NCBI RefSeq assembly: GCF_900183975.1
Contig: NZ_LT853882.1
Location: forward strand, 4,023,501-4,087,500
Direction: 5' to 3'
Length of the DNA stretch: 64,000 bases
DNA from: Xanthomonas fragariae
GTDB lineage: Bacteria > Pseudomonadota > Gammaproteobacteria > Xanthomonadales > Xanthomonadaceae
Shown: positions 49,769 through 59,762 of the stretch, one piece after another
Position numbering within the stretch: the stretch's first letter is position 1
Layout of the letters: every line of letters begins with the position of its first letter
The notes under the pieces: model-generated
Told to the model about the DNA's origin: nothing
What the model saw: only the letters and a program-made list of their open reading frames with translations
The model's database searches: none
Made by a program: the position numbers and the translations under genes

Positions 49769-50206
49769 TCAGATGACCACCAGCATGAAGGCTGCCATCA
49801 CGATCGAGAGCACTAGCAGCACTGCATCAAAGGTCAGAACCACGATCGTGACCGTATCCAGTCCCTGGATTTGGGGTTCGGGATGACCGGTGAATGCCTA
49901 GCCGTCCACTACCAGCGTCTGGCGCAGCTTGTCATGCAAGGCCTGTTTGCGCGTGCTCATGCCGGCCATGAAGGCCGACACGATGATGCCGATGCCCGAC
50001 GGTCAGCAGGCTGATCAGCATGTAGGCCGGGTAGCGCAACAGGGATGTTGGCGGCCACGCGTCGCCACAGACCGGCGTAGACGACGGGCGCGTCCTGCAG
50101 TGCGACGGGCGCTGCGGCGATCGCGGTGTCTCAGGCGCTCGGTAGTAGCGCACTGGCGGGTACCGGCGACGCACAGGCCGGCGTCGAAGGAGAATCTGAG
50201 GTCTTA
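49769..50206 (-). pseudogene. Remnants of a small membrane protein gene, frameshifted
   Basis: On the minus strand two pieces are legible: LLRYPAYMLISLLT leading into GIIVSAFMAGMSTRKQALHDKLRQTLVV (about 50035-49905, with a frame change), then LDTVTIVVLTFDAVLLVLSI followed by VMAAFMLVVI and a stop near 49771. Two hydrophobic helices are suggested. The 5' end is cut by the IS at 50207. I do not recognise the family. Confidence 0.4.
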
Positions 50207-51055
50207 GAGCCTGTTCACGATCTTTTGAGTAGAAGCGCCAAGAAGGCCAGATGGATGAACTGCAAGCTGGTGTTGAGTTTGCGCTCGCAGTTCTTCCACA
50301 GCCTTCGGTTTTTCTCCAGCCAGGCAAAACTGCGCTCGACGATCCAGCGCTTGGGCATGACCTTGAAGGTGTGCAGTTCGCTGCGCTTGGCAATCTGCAC
50401 CGTGAGCTGCTCGCCTAGAATCTCTCGCACGCCTTCGGCAAACGGTACTCCGGTGTAACCACTGTCGCACAGCAGGCTTTGTACATGCGTCAAGTTTGAC
50501 TGACAGCGCTCCAGCGCCCGCAGCGCACCTTTGCGGTCGGTCACCTCCGCCGTCGTCACCGCGATGGCATGGAGCAACCCCTGGGTATCAACAGTGATAT
50601 GCCGCTTGATGCCCGACACCTTTTTGCCCGCGTCATATCCCTTTTGCCCGGCTGTGTCCGTGTTCTTGACGCTCTGCGCGTCCACGATCAAGAACCTGCT
50701 GAAGATGTTGCGCTCCTGTTTCTCGCGGGCCACGCCAACCTGATTTTTTGAGCGCCCGCTCCAGCAGGCTCACTCCTTCATCGTCGCACTCGCTCCACTT
50801 GGCAAAGTACGAGTGCACGGTCCGCCACTTCGGAAAGTCGCTGGGTAGCGCTCGCCATTGGCAACCGGTTCGCAGCACGTACAACACTGCGCACCACACC
50901 TCATACATATCCACTCGGCGTGGTTTGGTGCGCTTGCGCGCTTGTTCTAGGATCGGGAGGATGTGTTCGAAACGCTCCCGGCTCATGTCGCTCGGATAGG
51001 TTTTTTGGCGCATCCGCAGAGTCTGCACCAATCAGGAAAGATCGTGAACAGCTTC
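50207..51055 (-). mobile_element. IS5-family insertion sequence, 849 bp, with TTA target duplication
   Basis: The left end starts GAGCCTGTTCACGATCTTTT at 50207, and the right end is its inverted copy with a few differences (AAAGATCGTGAACAGCTTC to 51055). TTA flanks both sides (50204-50206 and 51056-51058), the 3-bp TNA duplication typical of the IS427/IS1031 type of IS5. It carries two overlapping transposase frames. Confidence 0.9.
50215..51031 (-). CDS. IS5-family transposase in two overlapping frames (orfA/orfB)
   Basis: The first frame (51031 to 50633) gives YPSDMSRERFEHILPILEQA and WCAVLYVLRTGCQWRALPSD, the N-terminal domain. The second (from about 50755 to 50215, with a GTG at 50733) gives the catalytic domain with FLIVDAQSVKNTD, LLCDSGYTGVPF and KRWIVERSFAWLEKNRRLWK (Asp, Asp, Glu). 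The frames differ by +1 and meet near a six-A run in CTCAAAAAATCAG. Two-frame transposases joined by frameshifting are common in this IS group, so this may be programmed rather than damage. Confidence 0.82.
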
Positions 51056-51285
51056 TTAGTCAGGAGCGGGCTTGATGCTGCCGGCGTGGTGGTGGTGGAC
51101 CACGACGCTGGATCTGTTAGTAGGGCATGCTGGCTTGGCAGAATCTGCTGGTAGTCGAGTGCTGAATGGCGATCGGCAACGGCAGGCTCCGCCCTATCAA
51201 ACTAAGCATGTGCAGCGGGGTTAGCAAGCGGCGCAGCTGCGGCCGGCGGGTAACTCACCAGGGGAGCTTTGAACAACTTTTTCGA

Positions 51286-51648
51286 TCAACAACTGAAGCA
51301 ATCGCCGCTATGCGTAAATGCTTGATTTTCAGTATGGACGATCGTCGTGTTCGAGCAAATTCTAAGCTCACTCGCCACGTCGTGGATTATTCGGAGGTTC
51401 TCTCCCAGCACGTTGGCGGGGTAACCCGTCGCCTGCGGCCCGCTGATCGGCACGTCCACAGGCGCATATCCGGTCGGCTCAGGCGTCGCTGGCATTGGTG
51501 TGTGGAGCCCCAGCTCGGCAGCGACTTCGCTGAGTGCCACCCATTGCGGCAGACCTTCGCGCCAGAAGGTATCCGAGGCGATCAAGTGATGCGATACAGG
51601 CCCAGCAAGCCCTCTTCCGCTACCGGATCGTGCTGATGGGGTTGCCAT
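51286..51648 (-). pseudogene. Unidentified gene remnant between the IS and smg
   Basis: A minus-strand frame reads SHHLIASDTFWREGLPQWVA and then LSEVAAELGLHTPMPATPEP with normal-looking protein composition. It has no ribosome site and no family that I recognise. The part from 51056 to about 51285 has no legible frame. It may be the other side of the gene split by the IS at 50207, or an unrelated relic. Confidence 0.3.
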
Positions 51649-51710
51649 CGGCTAATACCAACTGCTCATCACCGCCCCCTCGCGCGCGCTTCCGTGGCGT
51701 CTTCGAAACG

Positions 51711-52184
51711 TTAGTTTATGGGTTCAGGCTCGTCCAGGAACATCTGCGTTTCCATCCAGGCATAGGCCGCTTCTGCACCCGGCTGGTTAAACAACACCAT
51801 CAACACCACCCACTTGAGGTCGTCCAGGTCCAGCTCGTCCTGGTCCAATGCCATGGCGCGGTCCAGCACCAACTCGCGCTGGTCGGCGTCGAGAATGCGG
51901 TATTGCTCGAGAAACAGCAGAAATCCGCGGCAGTCGACATCGAGCTTGTCCAGCTCCGGGCCGTGATAGATGCGGACAGGTCCATCAACATGCGGGCGCG
52001 CGACGCTGGGCCGCTGCTCGGAGAGCGCGTCCAGCCAATCGAAGGCTTTGCTGATTTCCGCGGGACTGAAGCCGGCTTGGATCAGGCCGTTCTGAAGCGA
52101 GTCACGGTCACGGACCAAGTCCGCGTCCTCGCTGAAATAATGTTCAAACAGGTACAACAGTACATCGAGAATGCTCTCTTTCAT
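51711..52184 (-). CDS. smg: Smg family protein (DUF494)
   Basis: A 157-residue acidic protein starting [20 protein letters not shown], with [21 protein letters not shown] and [20 protein letters not shown], as in the DUF494/Smg family usually found next to dprA. Its function is not known. The gene lies 43 bases downstream of dprA in the same direction, so cotranscription is likely. The full length is preserved although the next stretch downstream is disrupted. Confidence 0.9.
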   Translation of the reverse strand: MKESILDVLLYLFEHYFSEDADLVRDRDSLQNGLIQAGFSPAEISKAFDWLDALSEQRPSVARPHVDGPVRIYHGPELDKLDVDCRGFLLFLEQYRILDADQRELVLDRAMALDQDELDLDDLKWVVLMVLFNQPGAEAAYAWMETQMFLDEPEPIN

Positions 52185-52227
52185 TGCTCCTCGGCCTGCG
52201 TCGCGCGACGCTGTGGAGGTGAAGAAA

Positions 52228-53364
52228 CTAGGGATTGCGGGTATAGCGACCGTGCTCGGTGACCACGTCTCCCTCCAGTTCCATGATCAGTAGCATGGAG
52301 GACAGCGCGGCAACCGTCAATCCGGTGCGTTGCACCAATGTATCCATAGGGATTGGGTCATAGCCCAGTGCCTGCCACAAGCGATGGTAGTCGGGGTCCG
52401 AACGCGAAGAAGTGGCTTTCGGCGTTGTTCTGGTCAACTCGGCGGGGGCGGCCAGGCGCTCGCGCAAGGCGGCGGCCAATTCGCCTGACAGCAGGCCCAG
52501 GCCGTCGATGATTTGGGCAGGTTCCTGTGCGAGGGTGGCGCCTTGCCGGATCAAGTGATGGCAGCCGCGCGCGAGCGGATTGTGCAGCGAACCGGGCAAG
52601 GCGAATACCTCGCGCCCAGCCTCGGCCGCCAGACGCGCGGTGATCAGCGCACCCGAGCGCATCGCCGCTTCGACTACCAAGGTGCCCAAGGCCAGCCCGG
52701 CGATGATCCGGTTGCGGGCCGGGAAGTGCGCCGCAACCGGCTTGGTCCCGGGCAGGTACTCGCTAACCACTACGCCGCGTGCAGCGATGCGGTCGCGCAA
52801 GCGGTGATGGTTAGGGGGATAGGCCACGTCGGCGCCGGTGCCGACCACCGCCACGGTGATGCCGTCAGGGCGAGAAAGTGCAGCCTCGTGTGCGATCGCA
52901 TCCACGCCTGCCGCCATGCCGCTGACGATGCCCAGCCCGGCGCTCGCCAGACTGGAGGCGAACGCGCGGGTGTGGTCGCGACCTCCCGCCGTGGCCGTGC
53001 GGCTACCAACCACCGCGACGGCCGGATGCCACAGCGCGTTCGGGTCGCCGTCGACGAACAACGCTAGTGGTGGATTGGCGATATGGCGCAGCAGGGCCGG
53101 GTAGTCCGGATCGTGCCAACCGATCACGTGATGCTGTGGCTGCTCGCACCAGCGCAACGCTGTGTCCAGGGCTTGTTCTTCAGGTGTCTGCAGGTTCGCC
53201 GATTGGACCTCGTTGCAGCCAGCAGAGCGCCAGACATCAGGCCCGGCCTCCAGGATCCCGGCTGGTGAAGCGAAAGACGTCAGTAGCGCACGGCGTGGCA
53301 GGGTGCGGCCACCAGCCAGGAGCAGTATTAAAAGTGCACGCAAATCGGGAGCGGTCAGGGCCAT
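52228..53364 (-). CDS. dprA: DNA processing protein DprA
   Basis: A 378-residue DprA/Smf protein, which protects incoming single-stranded DNA and loads RecA during natural transformation. The Rossmann-fold core runs from about residue 110 with [74 protein letters not shown] and [23 protein letters not shown]-terminal winged-helix-like domain ([14 protein letters not shown]) closes it. The length is normal. It sits between the LysM protein gene and smg, all leftward. Confidence 0.93.
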   Translation of the reverse strand: MALTAPDLRALLILLLAGGRTLPRRALLTSFASPAGILEAGPDVWRSAGCNEVQSANLQTPEEQALDTALRWCEQPQHHVIGWHDPDYPALLRHIANPPLALFVDGDPNALWHPAVAVVGSRTATAGGRDHTRAFASSLASAGLGIVSGMAAGVDAIAHEAALSRPDGITVAVVGTGADVAYPPNHHRLRDRIAARGVVVSEYLPGTKPVAAHFPARNRIIAGLALGTLVVEAAMRSGALITARLAAEAGREVFALPGSLHNPLARGCHHLIRQGATLAQEPAQIIDGLGLLSGELAAALRERLAAPAELTRTTPKATSSRSDPDYHRLWQALGYDPIPMDTLVQRTGLTVAALSSMLLIMELEGDVVTEHGRYTRNP

Positions 53365-53438
53365 GCATCCAGCCTAGGCTGCAAACGACGGCGGCGCCCT
53401 CAGGTGCCGTCGCGTTACCGCATCGGATTTTGCCGCGC

Positions 53439-54575
53439 TTACCGCGCGTCTGGATGCTTGACGAAATAACCCAGGCCGGTCGGCTTGACGCTTTCCATCA
53501 CCAGCGCATAGCTGACCTTGTCGAAGGTGCGGAACACCATCGCATGCGAGGCGTATTCGTCGGGCAGGCCAACGGTGGAGCCGGCCGGGCCGCTGAAGTC
53601 ATCGTCGGTTCGCGAGAAGCGCGAGTGCTTGATCCGGTCGCTGACCGTGCGGCCTTTGCGCCAGATCGAGAACACCGTGCCGTTGTTGATGCCTTCGCGT
53701 GCGCCACCGGAGATGGCGATCACATCGCGCGTACCGCCGACGGTGAACGCATCGGAGATGGCCAGCACGCGCAACTCGGTCTGCAACGCCTGTTCCGACG
53801 GTGGATGCGGAATGAACTGCAGATCGTACGGCTGCGCTTCGACTGCGACGATGCGATCGCCGGCCCGCACTTCGCGACCGCTGTCCTGCAACAGCAGCGT
53901 CGCCGCCTTGGAGTTGCCGCCCGCTGCGCTGCGAGTGATGGTGCCGACGTTGACCTGCGCCATTTCATAGCCGAGGAACTCACCGCGCGTGCTCGGCGCG
54001 ATGTAGTTCTTCCAGATGTTGCCGGAGCCAGCAGTGATATTGCCGACCGCATCTAGGTCCTCGTTGTGTTTGGGCAGGCTGAACTTCACCGTCGGGCGTA
54101 CCACTGCAAAGCGCTGACCCGGCTGTGCGCCTTCCAGACCGACCACGTAGGCAACCTGACCGGTGGTGGCACGCGAACGCCCGCCTTCCAGACCAACCAC
54201 ATACGGCAAGCGGTCGACGTTGTCGGTCACGCGCTGACTCTTCAAAAATGGCTCGACGTCTGCCAACGGAATCGCGTTGATAGGTGCTTCCTGACGCGGG
54301 CCGGGCTGAACAGTGCCCTTGGCGACGCGGTCCAGGTAGGCCAGGCTGATCACGTCACCCGGATAGATCAGATGCGGATTCTCGATCTGCGGATTGGCTT
54401 GCCAGATTTCCGGCCACAGCCACGGCTTTCGCAGAAAACGCCCAGCGATGTCCCAAAGGGTATCCCCCTTGCGGACCACGTAAGTATCTGGATGTTCGCC
54501 CACCGCTTGCGCCGCAGCGTAGGTCGCGACGGTCAGCATCGCCACAGCGACGACCGTACGAAGTCGGTTCAACAT
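53439..54575 (-). CDS. LysM peptidoglycan-binding domain protein
   Basis: A 378-residue exported protein. A signal peptide (RTVVAVAMLTVATYAAA) is followed by one LysM domain (about 30-80: DTYVVRKGDTLWDIAGRFLR through NPQIENPHLIYPGDVISLAY). The long C-terminal region (100-378) contains YVVGLEG repeated twice (PYVVGLEGGRS, AYVVGLEGAQP). It is the type regularly encoded beside dprA and def and probably binds cell-wall peptidoglycan in the periplasm. The ATG at 54575 gives the signal peptide; the frame is open to 54647. It is divergent from def. Confidence 0.88.
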   Translation of the reverse strand: MLNRLRTVVAVAMLTVATYAAAQAVGEHPDTYVVRKGDTLWDIAGRFLRKPWLWPEIWQANPQIENPHLIYPGDVISLAYLDRVAKGTVQPGPRQEAPINAIPLADVEPFLKSQRVTDNVDRLPYVVGLEGGRSRATTGQVAYVVGLEGAQPGQRFAVVRPTVKFSLPKHNEDLDAVGNITAGSGNIWKNYIAPSTRGEFLGYEMAQVNVGTITRSAAGGNSKAATLLLQDSGREVRAGDRIVAVEAQPYDLQFIPHPPSEQALQTELRVLAISDAFTVGGTRDVIAISGGAREGINNGTVFSIWRKGRTVSDRIKHSRFSRTDDDFSGPAGSTVGLPDEYASHAMVFRTFDKVSYALVMESVKPTGLGYFVKHPDAR

Positions 54576-54706
54576 GAGTGCCTTCTTGCCTGATTCCCCA
54601 ACAGGTCCTCCGACTATAGTCCAGAAACCGGGGTGCCACGCAAGCATTGCGCTAGAATGGCACCGTCTTGCCGGCGCTGCGCCGGTGTTTCCAGACGGGT
54701 AATCCC

Positions 54707-55219
54707 ATGGCTTTGCTCCCTATTCTCGAATTTCCCGACCCGCGGCTGCGTACCAAGGCAGTGCAGGTCGATGCTGCCGAGGTTACCAGCCCGGCGTTTC
54801 AGACTTTGCTCGACGACATGTTCCAGACCATGTACGAGGCACCCGGCATCGGCCTGGCCGCCAGTCAGGTGGACGTGCATAAGCGTTTCATGGTGATCGA
54901 CGTCAGCGACGAGAAAAACCTCCCGCAAGTGTTCATCAATCCGGAAATCGTGAGCAAGCAAGGCGAGCAGCTGAATCAGGAAGGCTGCCTCTCGGTGCCG
55001 GGTATCTATGCCGATGTCAGCCGCGCCGATGCAATCACGGTGCGTTATTTCGACCGTCAAGGACAGGCGCAAGAACTGAGCACCGACGGCCTGCTGGCGG
55101 TGTGCATCCAGCATGAAATGGACCATCTGGACGGCAAGTTGTTCGTGGATTATCTGTCGCCGCTCAAGCGCGAGATGGTGCGCAAGAAGCTGGCCAAACA
55201 GCGCAAGCATGTGGCCTGA
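54707..55219 (+). CDS. def: Peptide deformylase
   Basis: A 170-residue deformylase that removes the N-formyl group from new proteins. All three motifs are present: [10 protein letters not shown] (about 47-56), [13 protein letters not shown] with the metal-binding Cys (about 90), and [12 protein letters not shown] with HExxH-type His ligands (about 135). The ATG at 54707 matches the conserved N-terminus [14 protein letters not shown]. The gene heads the def-fmt-rsmB group, but 375 bases of repeat-containing sequence separate it from fmt. Confidence 0.95.
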   Translation: MALLPILEFPDPRLRTKAVQVDAAEVTSPAFQTLLDDMFQTMYEAPGIGLAASQVDVHKRFMVIDVSDEKNLPQVFINPEIVSKQGEQLNQEGCLSVPGIYADVSRADAITVRYFDRQGQAQELSTDGLLAVCIQHEMDHLDGKLFVDYLSPLKREMVRKKLAKQRKHVA

Positions 55220-55594
55220 CGGCTGGGATTGGGGATTGGAAAAGCGGGTTTTCTGACCGGTTACCGACACCGTTGTTGCCAATCTCCAATCGGGAATCCC
55301 GGCTCAATGTTGCGCGTGTCTTGAGGGTATGGCGCATGTCTTCATTGCGACGCGCGGTCCGCGTGCACAGGTGGGTCTGAAAGCCGGCATTGATTCGGGA
55401 TTGGACAAGCCATTTCCCGCAGAAAGCACCGAATCTTCAGGGGCTGGAAGCGCCTGGTCTGGCGCCAATCGCGCCGGATCCGCCCTTGCGAATCCCAACT
55501 CCCGAATCCCGGCCTTACCGTTACGCCGAGTCTCACCCCGGTCGCCGCATCTGCCGTTGCGAATCCCAAATCTTCACTTTCGAATCCCCGCCCA
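55220..55594. repeat. Dispersed AATCCC/GGGATT repeat region between def and fmt
   Basis: The segment begins GGGATTGGGGATTGG then AAAAGCGGGTTTTC (55225-55253), nearly the same as the left end of the repeat after acs. Inverted arms follow at 55277-55303 (CCAATCTCCAATCGGGAATC) and again at 55489-55513 and 55560-55594 (CGAATCCC units). The last arm, GAATCCCCGCCCA, ends directly at the fmt ATG. No gene is seen in these 375 bases. Confidence 0.65.
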
Positions 55595-56518
55595 ATGAAA
55601 ATCGTATTTGCCGGTACGCCGGATTTCGCCGTCGCGTCGTTGCGCGCTGCCGCGCAGCGGCATGAAGTGGTTGCTGTCTATACCCAACCGGATCGGCCTG
55701 CTGGCCGCGGTCGTGGGCTGACGCCGTCGCCGGTCAAGATGGAAGCGATCGCGCGTGGCATTCCGGTGTTCCAACCGCAGACCCTGCGTTCGCCCGAGGC
55801 GTTGGCCACACTGCGTGCGCTCAATGCCGATTTGATGGTGGTGGTTGCCTACGGTTTGATCCTGCCCAAGGCCGTGCTGGCCGCGCCAACCCATGGCTGC
55901 TGGAACTTGCATGCTTCGCTCCTGCCGCGTTGGCGTGGCGCCGCGCCGATCCAGCGCGCGATCGAGGCCGGCGATACCGAAACCGGGGTGTGCCTGATGC
56001 AGATGGAAGCCGGTTTGGATACCGGCCCGGTGCTGCTGTCGCAACGGCTGGAAATCGGTGAGCAGGAAACCGGCGGGCAGCTGCACGATCGCCTGGCCGC
56101 GCTGGGCGCGCAGGTGCTATCCGATGGCCTGGGTTTGCTGCGTGCCGGCATTCGCCCGGTCGTGCAACCGCAGCCTGCCGAAGGCGTGACCTACGCGCAC
56201 AAGTTGGACAAGGCGCAGGCACGCCTGGATTGGGCACAGCCGGCACAGGAACTGGCGCGGCGCGTGCGTGCATTCAATCCGTGGCCGGTGGCCGAGGCGA
56301 TCCTGGCCGGCGAGCGCGTGCGCTTGCATGGCGCGGTGGCGCTGGATCTGGCCCACCAGCAGCCGCCGGGCAGGTTGCTCGCGGCCAGCAAGCAGGGCAT
56401 CGACATCGCATGCGGTGAGGGCGCGCTGCGGGTGCGCGTGTTGCAGCGCGAGGGCGGTAAAGCGATCACTGCTGCCGATTACCTCAACGCGCGCCGCGAT
56501 CTCCCGGCGCTGCGCTGA
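55595..56518 (+). CDS. fmt: Methionyl-tRNA formyltransferase
   Basis: A 307-residue enzyme that formylates initiator Met-tRNA using 10-formyl-tetrahydrofolate. It starts [18 protein letters not shown]. The folate/catalytic block is [20 protein letters not shown] (about 106-125) with the Asn, His and following Asp-containing region ([20 protein letters not shown]). The C-terminal tRNA-binding domain begins near 205 ([18 protein letters not shown]). It overlaps rsmB by one base (TGATG). No ribosome site is visible: an intergenic repeat arm runs to the ATG. Confidence 0.95.
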   Translation: MKIVFAGTPDFAVASLRAAAQRHEVVAVYTQPDRPAGRGRGLTPSPVKMEAIARGIPVFQPQTLRSPEALATLRALNADLMVVVAYGLILPKAVLAAPTHGCWNLHASLLPRWRGAAPIQRAIEAGDTETGVCLMQMEAGLDTGPVLLSQRLEIGEQETGGQLHDRLAALGAQVLSDGLGLLRAGIRPVVQPQPAEGVTYAHKLDKAQARLDWAQPAQELARRVRAFNPWPVAEAILAGERVRLHGAVALDLAHQQPPGRLLAASKQGIDIACGEGALRVRVLQREGGKAITAADYLNARRDLPALR

Positions 56519-57828
56519 TGTCGGCCGATACCGCGACCGCCGGCGTTGCCTCGCGCCTGGCTGCGGCACGGGTGCTGACGGCAGTGTTCGATCAGGGCCG
56601 CTCGTTGAAGGCCGAACTGGCTGTGACCTTGCCCGGCGTGAGCGATCCGCGCGACCGCGCGTTAGTGGAGGCGATCTGTTTTGCGGTGATACGCCGCCAC
56701 CCAGCCTACGAGGCCGCATTGCGGCAGTGGCTGGAGCGCCCGTTGCCGCGACGCGATGCCGAACTCAAGGCGTTGCTGATGACCGGCTTCGCACAGCTCG
56801 ATGTGCTGCAACTGCCGGCACATGCGTCACTGTCGGCTACCGTGGACGCGTGCCGCGCACTCGGCCGACCGCGTCAGGCCGGCATGGTCAACGCGGTCCT
56901 GCGGCGCGCGCAGCGCGAAGGGTTTCCGGCGGTATCGGCCGATGCCGGCTGGCCATCGTGGCTTCGCAAGCAACTGCGTGCGGACTGGGGCGATCGCGCA
57001 GAGACCATTTTTATAGCGAGCGCGCAGGTGGCGCCGATGTGGCTGCGTGTGCAGCGCTCGCGTACCGACCCCGTCACTTACGTTGCACGTCTGGCCGAAC
57101 TGGGTATCGGCGCGCAGACCGATACAATGCTGCCCGACGCGGTGCGCCTGCACAGCGCGGTGCCGGTGAGCCATTTGCCGGGCTTTGCCGAAGGCGATGT
57201 CTCGGTGCAAGACGGCTCTGCGCAGCAGGTGGCCGATGCGCTGATGCTGGCCCCATCGGCGCGCGTGCTCGATGCCTGCGCTGCGCCCGGCGGCAAAGCG
57301 GCGCATCTGTTGGAACGCCATCCCGGTTTGCAGCTCACCGCGCTGGACGTGGATGCGCGCCGGCTGGAACGCGTGCAGCAGACCTTGCGGCGCACCGTAC
57401 CGAGCGCGCAGGTGGCACTGCATGCCGCAGATACCACCGATACCGAAGCTTGGTGGAACGGGCAGCCGTTTGATGCGGTGTTGCTGGACGCTCCCTGTTC
57501 GGCCACCGGTGTGGTGCGGCGTCAGCCCGACGTGTTGCTACATCGCCGCGCCGACGATATCGGTGCCTTGTCTGGACTGCAGGCGCGCCTGCTCGATGCG
57601 ACCTGGCGCACGCTGCGCCCGGGCGGGCAGTTGCTCTACACCACCTGCTCGCTGCTTGCGCGCGAAAACAAGGCGCAGGTCGAGTCGTTTCTGCAGCGCA
57701 CCCCGGATGCGCAGGCGCAGCCGTTGGCTGCGCCGTTCGGTCATGCAGCAGGTCCGGGGCGTCAGCGGTTTCCAGGCGAGCAGCACTGCGACGGATTTTT
57801 CTACGCGCTTTTGCTAAAAGCCTCTTGA
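56518..57828 (+). CDS. rsmB: 16S rRNA (cytosine-C5) methyltransferase RsmB
   Basis: A 436-residue two-domain enzyme that methylates C967 of 16S rRNA. The N-terminal NusB-like RNA-binding domain spans about 1-150 ([33 protein letters not shown]). The SAM-binding site is [20 protein letters not shown] (about 248-267). The two catalytic cysteines lie in [18 protein letters not shown] and [20 protein letters not shown]. The start overlaps the fmt stop (TGATG), indicating translational coupling. The length is normal. Confidence 0.94.
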   Translation: MSADTATAGVASRLAAARVLTAVFDQGRSLKAELAVTLPGVSDPRDRALVEAICFAVIRRHPAYEAALRQWLERPLPRRDAELKALLMTGFAQLDVLQLPAHASLSATVDACRALGRPRQAGMVNAVLRRAQREGFPAVSADAGWPSWLRKQLRADWGDRAETIFIASAQVAPMWLRVQRSRTDPVTYVARLAELGIGAQTDTMLPDAVRLHSAVPVSHLPGFAEGDVSVQDGSAQQVADALMLAPSARVLDACAAPGGKAAHLLERHPGLQLTALDVDARRLERVQQTLRRTVPSAQVALHAADTTDTEAWWNGQPFDAVLLDAPCSATGVVRRQPDVLLHRRADDIGALSGLQARLLDATWRTLRPGGQLLYTTCSLLARENKAQVESFLQRTPDAQAQPLAAPFGHAAGPGRQRFPGEQHCDGFFYALLLKAS

Positions 57829-57877
57829 TCGCGCGCTGAGTGTAGCGCTCCACCTTTTGCGTCCATTGCGGCCCGAC

Positions 57878-59599
57878 ATGCTCAAGACCCGTGCTTCCAA
57901 AAATTTCTGGCTGCTGGCCATCACCGCTGTGTTGGTGATCGGCGCCGGCCTGGGCTTGCGTGACCCGTGGCCGGCGGATGAGCCGCGCTTTGCGCTGGTC
58001 GCCAAGCAGATGGTGTTGAGTGGCGACTGGCTGTTCCCGCATCGCGGCAACGAGCTGTATTCGGACAAACCGCCGATGCTGATGTGGCTGCAGGCGCTGT
58101 GCTACACGCTGCTGGGCAATTGGCGGGTGGCCTTCCTGCTGCCGTCGCTGCTGGCCGCATTGGGCACGCTGGCCTGCGTTTATGACCTGGGGCGGCGGTT
58201 GTGGACCCGGCGCGTGGGTGCATATGCGGCCTGGATGCTGCTGTTTACGCTGCACTTCACCTTCCAGGCCAAGAAGGCGCAGATCGATCCGTTGGTGGTG
58301 TTCTGGATCACCCTGGCCAATTACGGGCTGCTGCGCCATCTGCTGATGGGGCCTGCCTGGCGCTGGTGGACGCTGGGATGGTTTGCCGCCGGGCTGGGCG
58401 TGATCACCAAAGGGGTGGGCGTGATCGCGCTGCTGATGCTGATTCCGGCCGGGATTGCCGCGGCGCGTCGCTGGCCAGGCGTGCGCGTGGATGTGCGCGA
58501 TCGGCGCTTCTGGCTGGGGCCGCTGTTTTTCTTCGTCGCGATCGGGCTGTGGTTCGTGCCGATGATGGTGGCCGCGCTGACCGCAGGCCAGCCCGAATAC
58601 CGCGTGTATCTCAACGACATCCTGCTGCGCCAGACCGCCAAGCGCTATGCCAGTTCCTGGGATCATGCGCAGCCGATCTGGTACCACCTGCAGAGCATGG
58701 CCACGCTGTGGCTGCCGACCATTTTGCTGCTGCCTTGGGCGATCCCGGCTTGGCGGCGCCGGCTGCGGCGGCGCGATCCGCGCTATCTGCTGCCGCTGGG
58801 GTGGTGGTTGTTGGTGCTGGTATTTTTCACCATTCCCAGCGGCAAGCGCGATGTCTATATCCTGCCGGCGCTGCCGATGTTCTGCCTGGCCCTGGCGCCG
58901 TTGGCGCCGGGCCTGCTGCGTCGGGTCGGCGTGCAGCGGCTGCTGTTCGGATTCGGATTGCTGCTGGCGGCGCTGTTCAGCGCCGGTGGCGCGGCGATGC
59001 TGATCGGGCATCCAGGCTTCGAGCAGAAGATCATGGATAGCCGCGGGGTCGGCAGCGAAGCGACCGGCCCGCTGGGTTGGCTGCTGCTGGCAGTCGGTCT
59101 GTGGGGTATCGCCAGCCTGCTGTTGTTGCGGGTGCGCCGCTCCGCGCTTGCGCTGGTCTCGCTGCTTGGCGCGTGGTGGGTGGCGTTCGGTCTGGTCTGC
59201 TACCCCATCTTCAACGACTCCAGCTCGGCGGGCGCGGTGATGCGCGAAGCCGGGCACCGCATCGGCCCGGATGCGCAGCTCGGGCTCGTGGCATGGAAGG
59301 AACAGAACCTGCTGATGGCCGACCGCCCTGCGCAGACCTTCGGCTTCAAGGTGCCATGGGAAAAACAATTGCAGCAGGGTGTGGCTTGGCAGGCAGCGCA
59401 ACCTGACCGGCGCTGGTTGATGGCGCAGGAGACCGCATTGCTGGCCTGTGTGGATCGCAGTCGCAGCCAATTGGTGGGAGTTGCCAATCGCCGCCGGTGG
59501 TGGCTGGTGCCGGCCGATGCCGTTCACAGCGACTGCGTGGCTGGCTCCAATGAGCGCGCAGTTGAAGAGAAGGAGCAGGGCAACCTGGATTCCGAATGA
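57878..59599 (+). CDS. Membrane glycosyltransferase family 39 (ArnT/PMT-like)
   Basis: A 573-residue integral membrane protein with about 12 helices. After the first helix (FWLLAITAVLVIGAGLGLRD) the periplasmic loop has DPWPADEPRFALVAKQMVLS, the conserved Asp-Glu of GT39/ArnT enzymes, then WLFPHRGNELYSDKPPMLMWL. A further motif is IPSGKRDVYILPALP. Such enzymes move a sugar from an undecaprenyl-phosphate carrier to lipid A, another glycan or protein. The neighbouring O-antigen ligase-like gene suggests an envelope-glycan role, but acceptor and sugar are unknown. The start at 57878 fits the first helix; a longer frame adds seven residues. Confidence 0.82.
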   Translation: MLKTRASKNFWLLAITAVLVIGAGLGLRDPWPADEPRFALVAKQMVLSGDWLFPHRGNELYSDKPPMLMWLQALCYTLLGNWRVAFLLPSLLAALGTLACVYDLGRRLWTRRVGAYAAWMLLFTLHFTFQAKKAQIDPLVVFWITLANYGLLRHLLMGPAWRWWTLGWFAAGLGVITKGVGVIALLMLIPAGIAAARRWPGVRVDVRDRRFWLGPLFFFVAIGLWFVPMMVAALTAGQPEYRVYLNDILLRQTAKRYASSWDHAQPIWYHLQSMATLWLPTILLLPWAIPAWRRRLRRRDPRYLLPLGWWLLVLVFFTIPSGKRDVYILPALPMFCLALAPLAPGLLRRVGVQRLLFGFGLLLAALFSAGGAAMLIGHPGFEQKIMDSRGVGSEATGPLGWLLLAVGLWGIASLLLLRVRRSALALVSLLGAWWVAFGLVCYPIFNDSSSAGAVMREAGHRIGPDAQLGLVAWKEQNLLMADRPAQTFGFKVPWEKQLQQGVAWQAAQPDRRWLMAQETALLACVDRSRSQLVGVANRRRWWLVPADAVHSDCVAGSNERAVEEKEQGNLDSE

Positions 59600-59762
59600 G
59601 GCAGCGAACGAAGCGATCGAGCGCACATCCGTGGTGCCATCTGTACTGCGTCAATGCCCGTGCTGGTTGCTGTCTAGCAAGGATTCATGCGAAGCATCGT
59701 TATCTTGGTCCGCTGCCGATGCCTGTCGTCTGCTTTGCCTCCCTTTCTCCACCGATGTTTCG

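Noticed and set aside
57335..59626. A 763-residue minus-strand open frame
   Set aside because: Shadow of rsmB and the GT39 gene: low-complexity Gln/Arg/Pro sequence with no recognisable domain.
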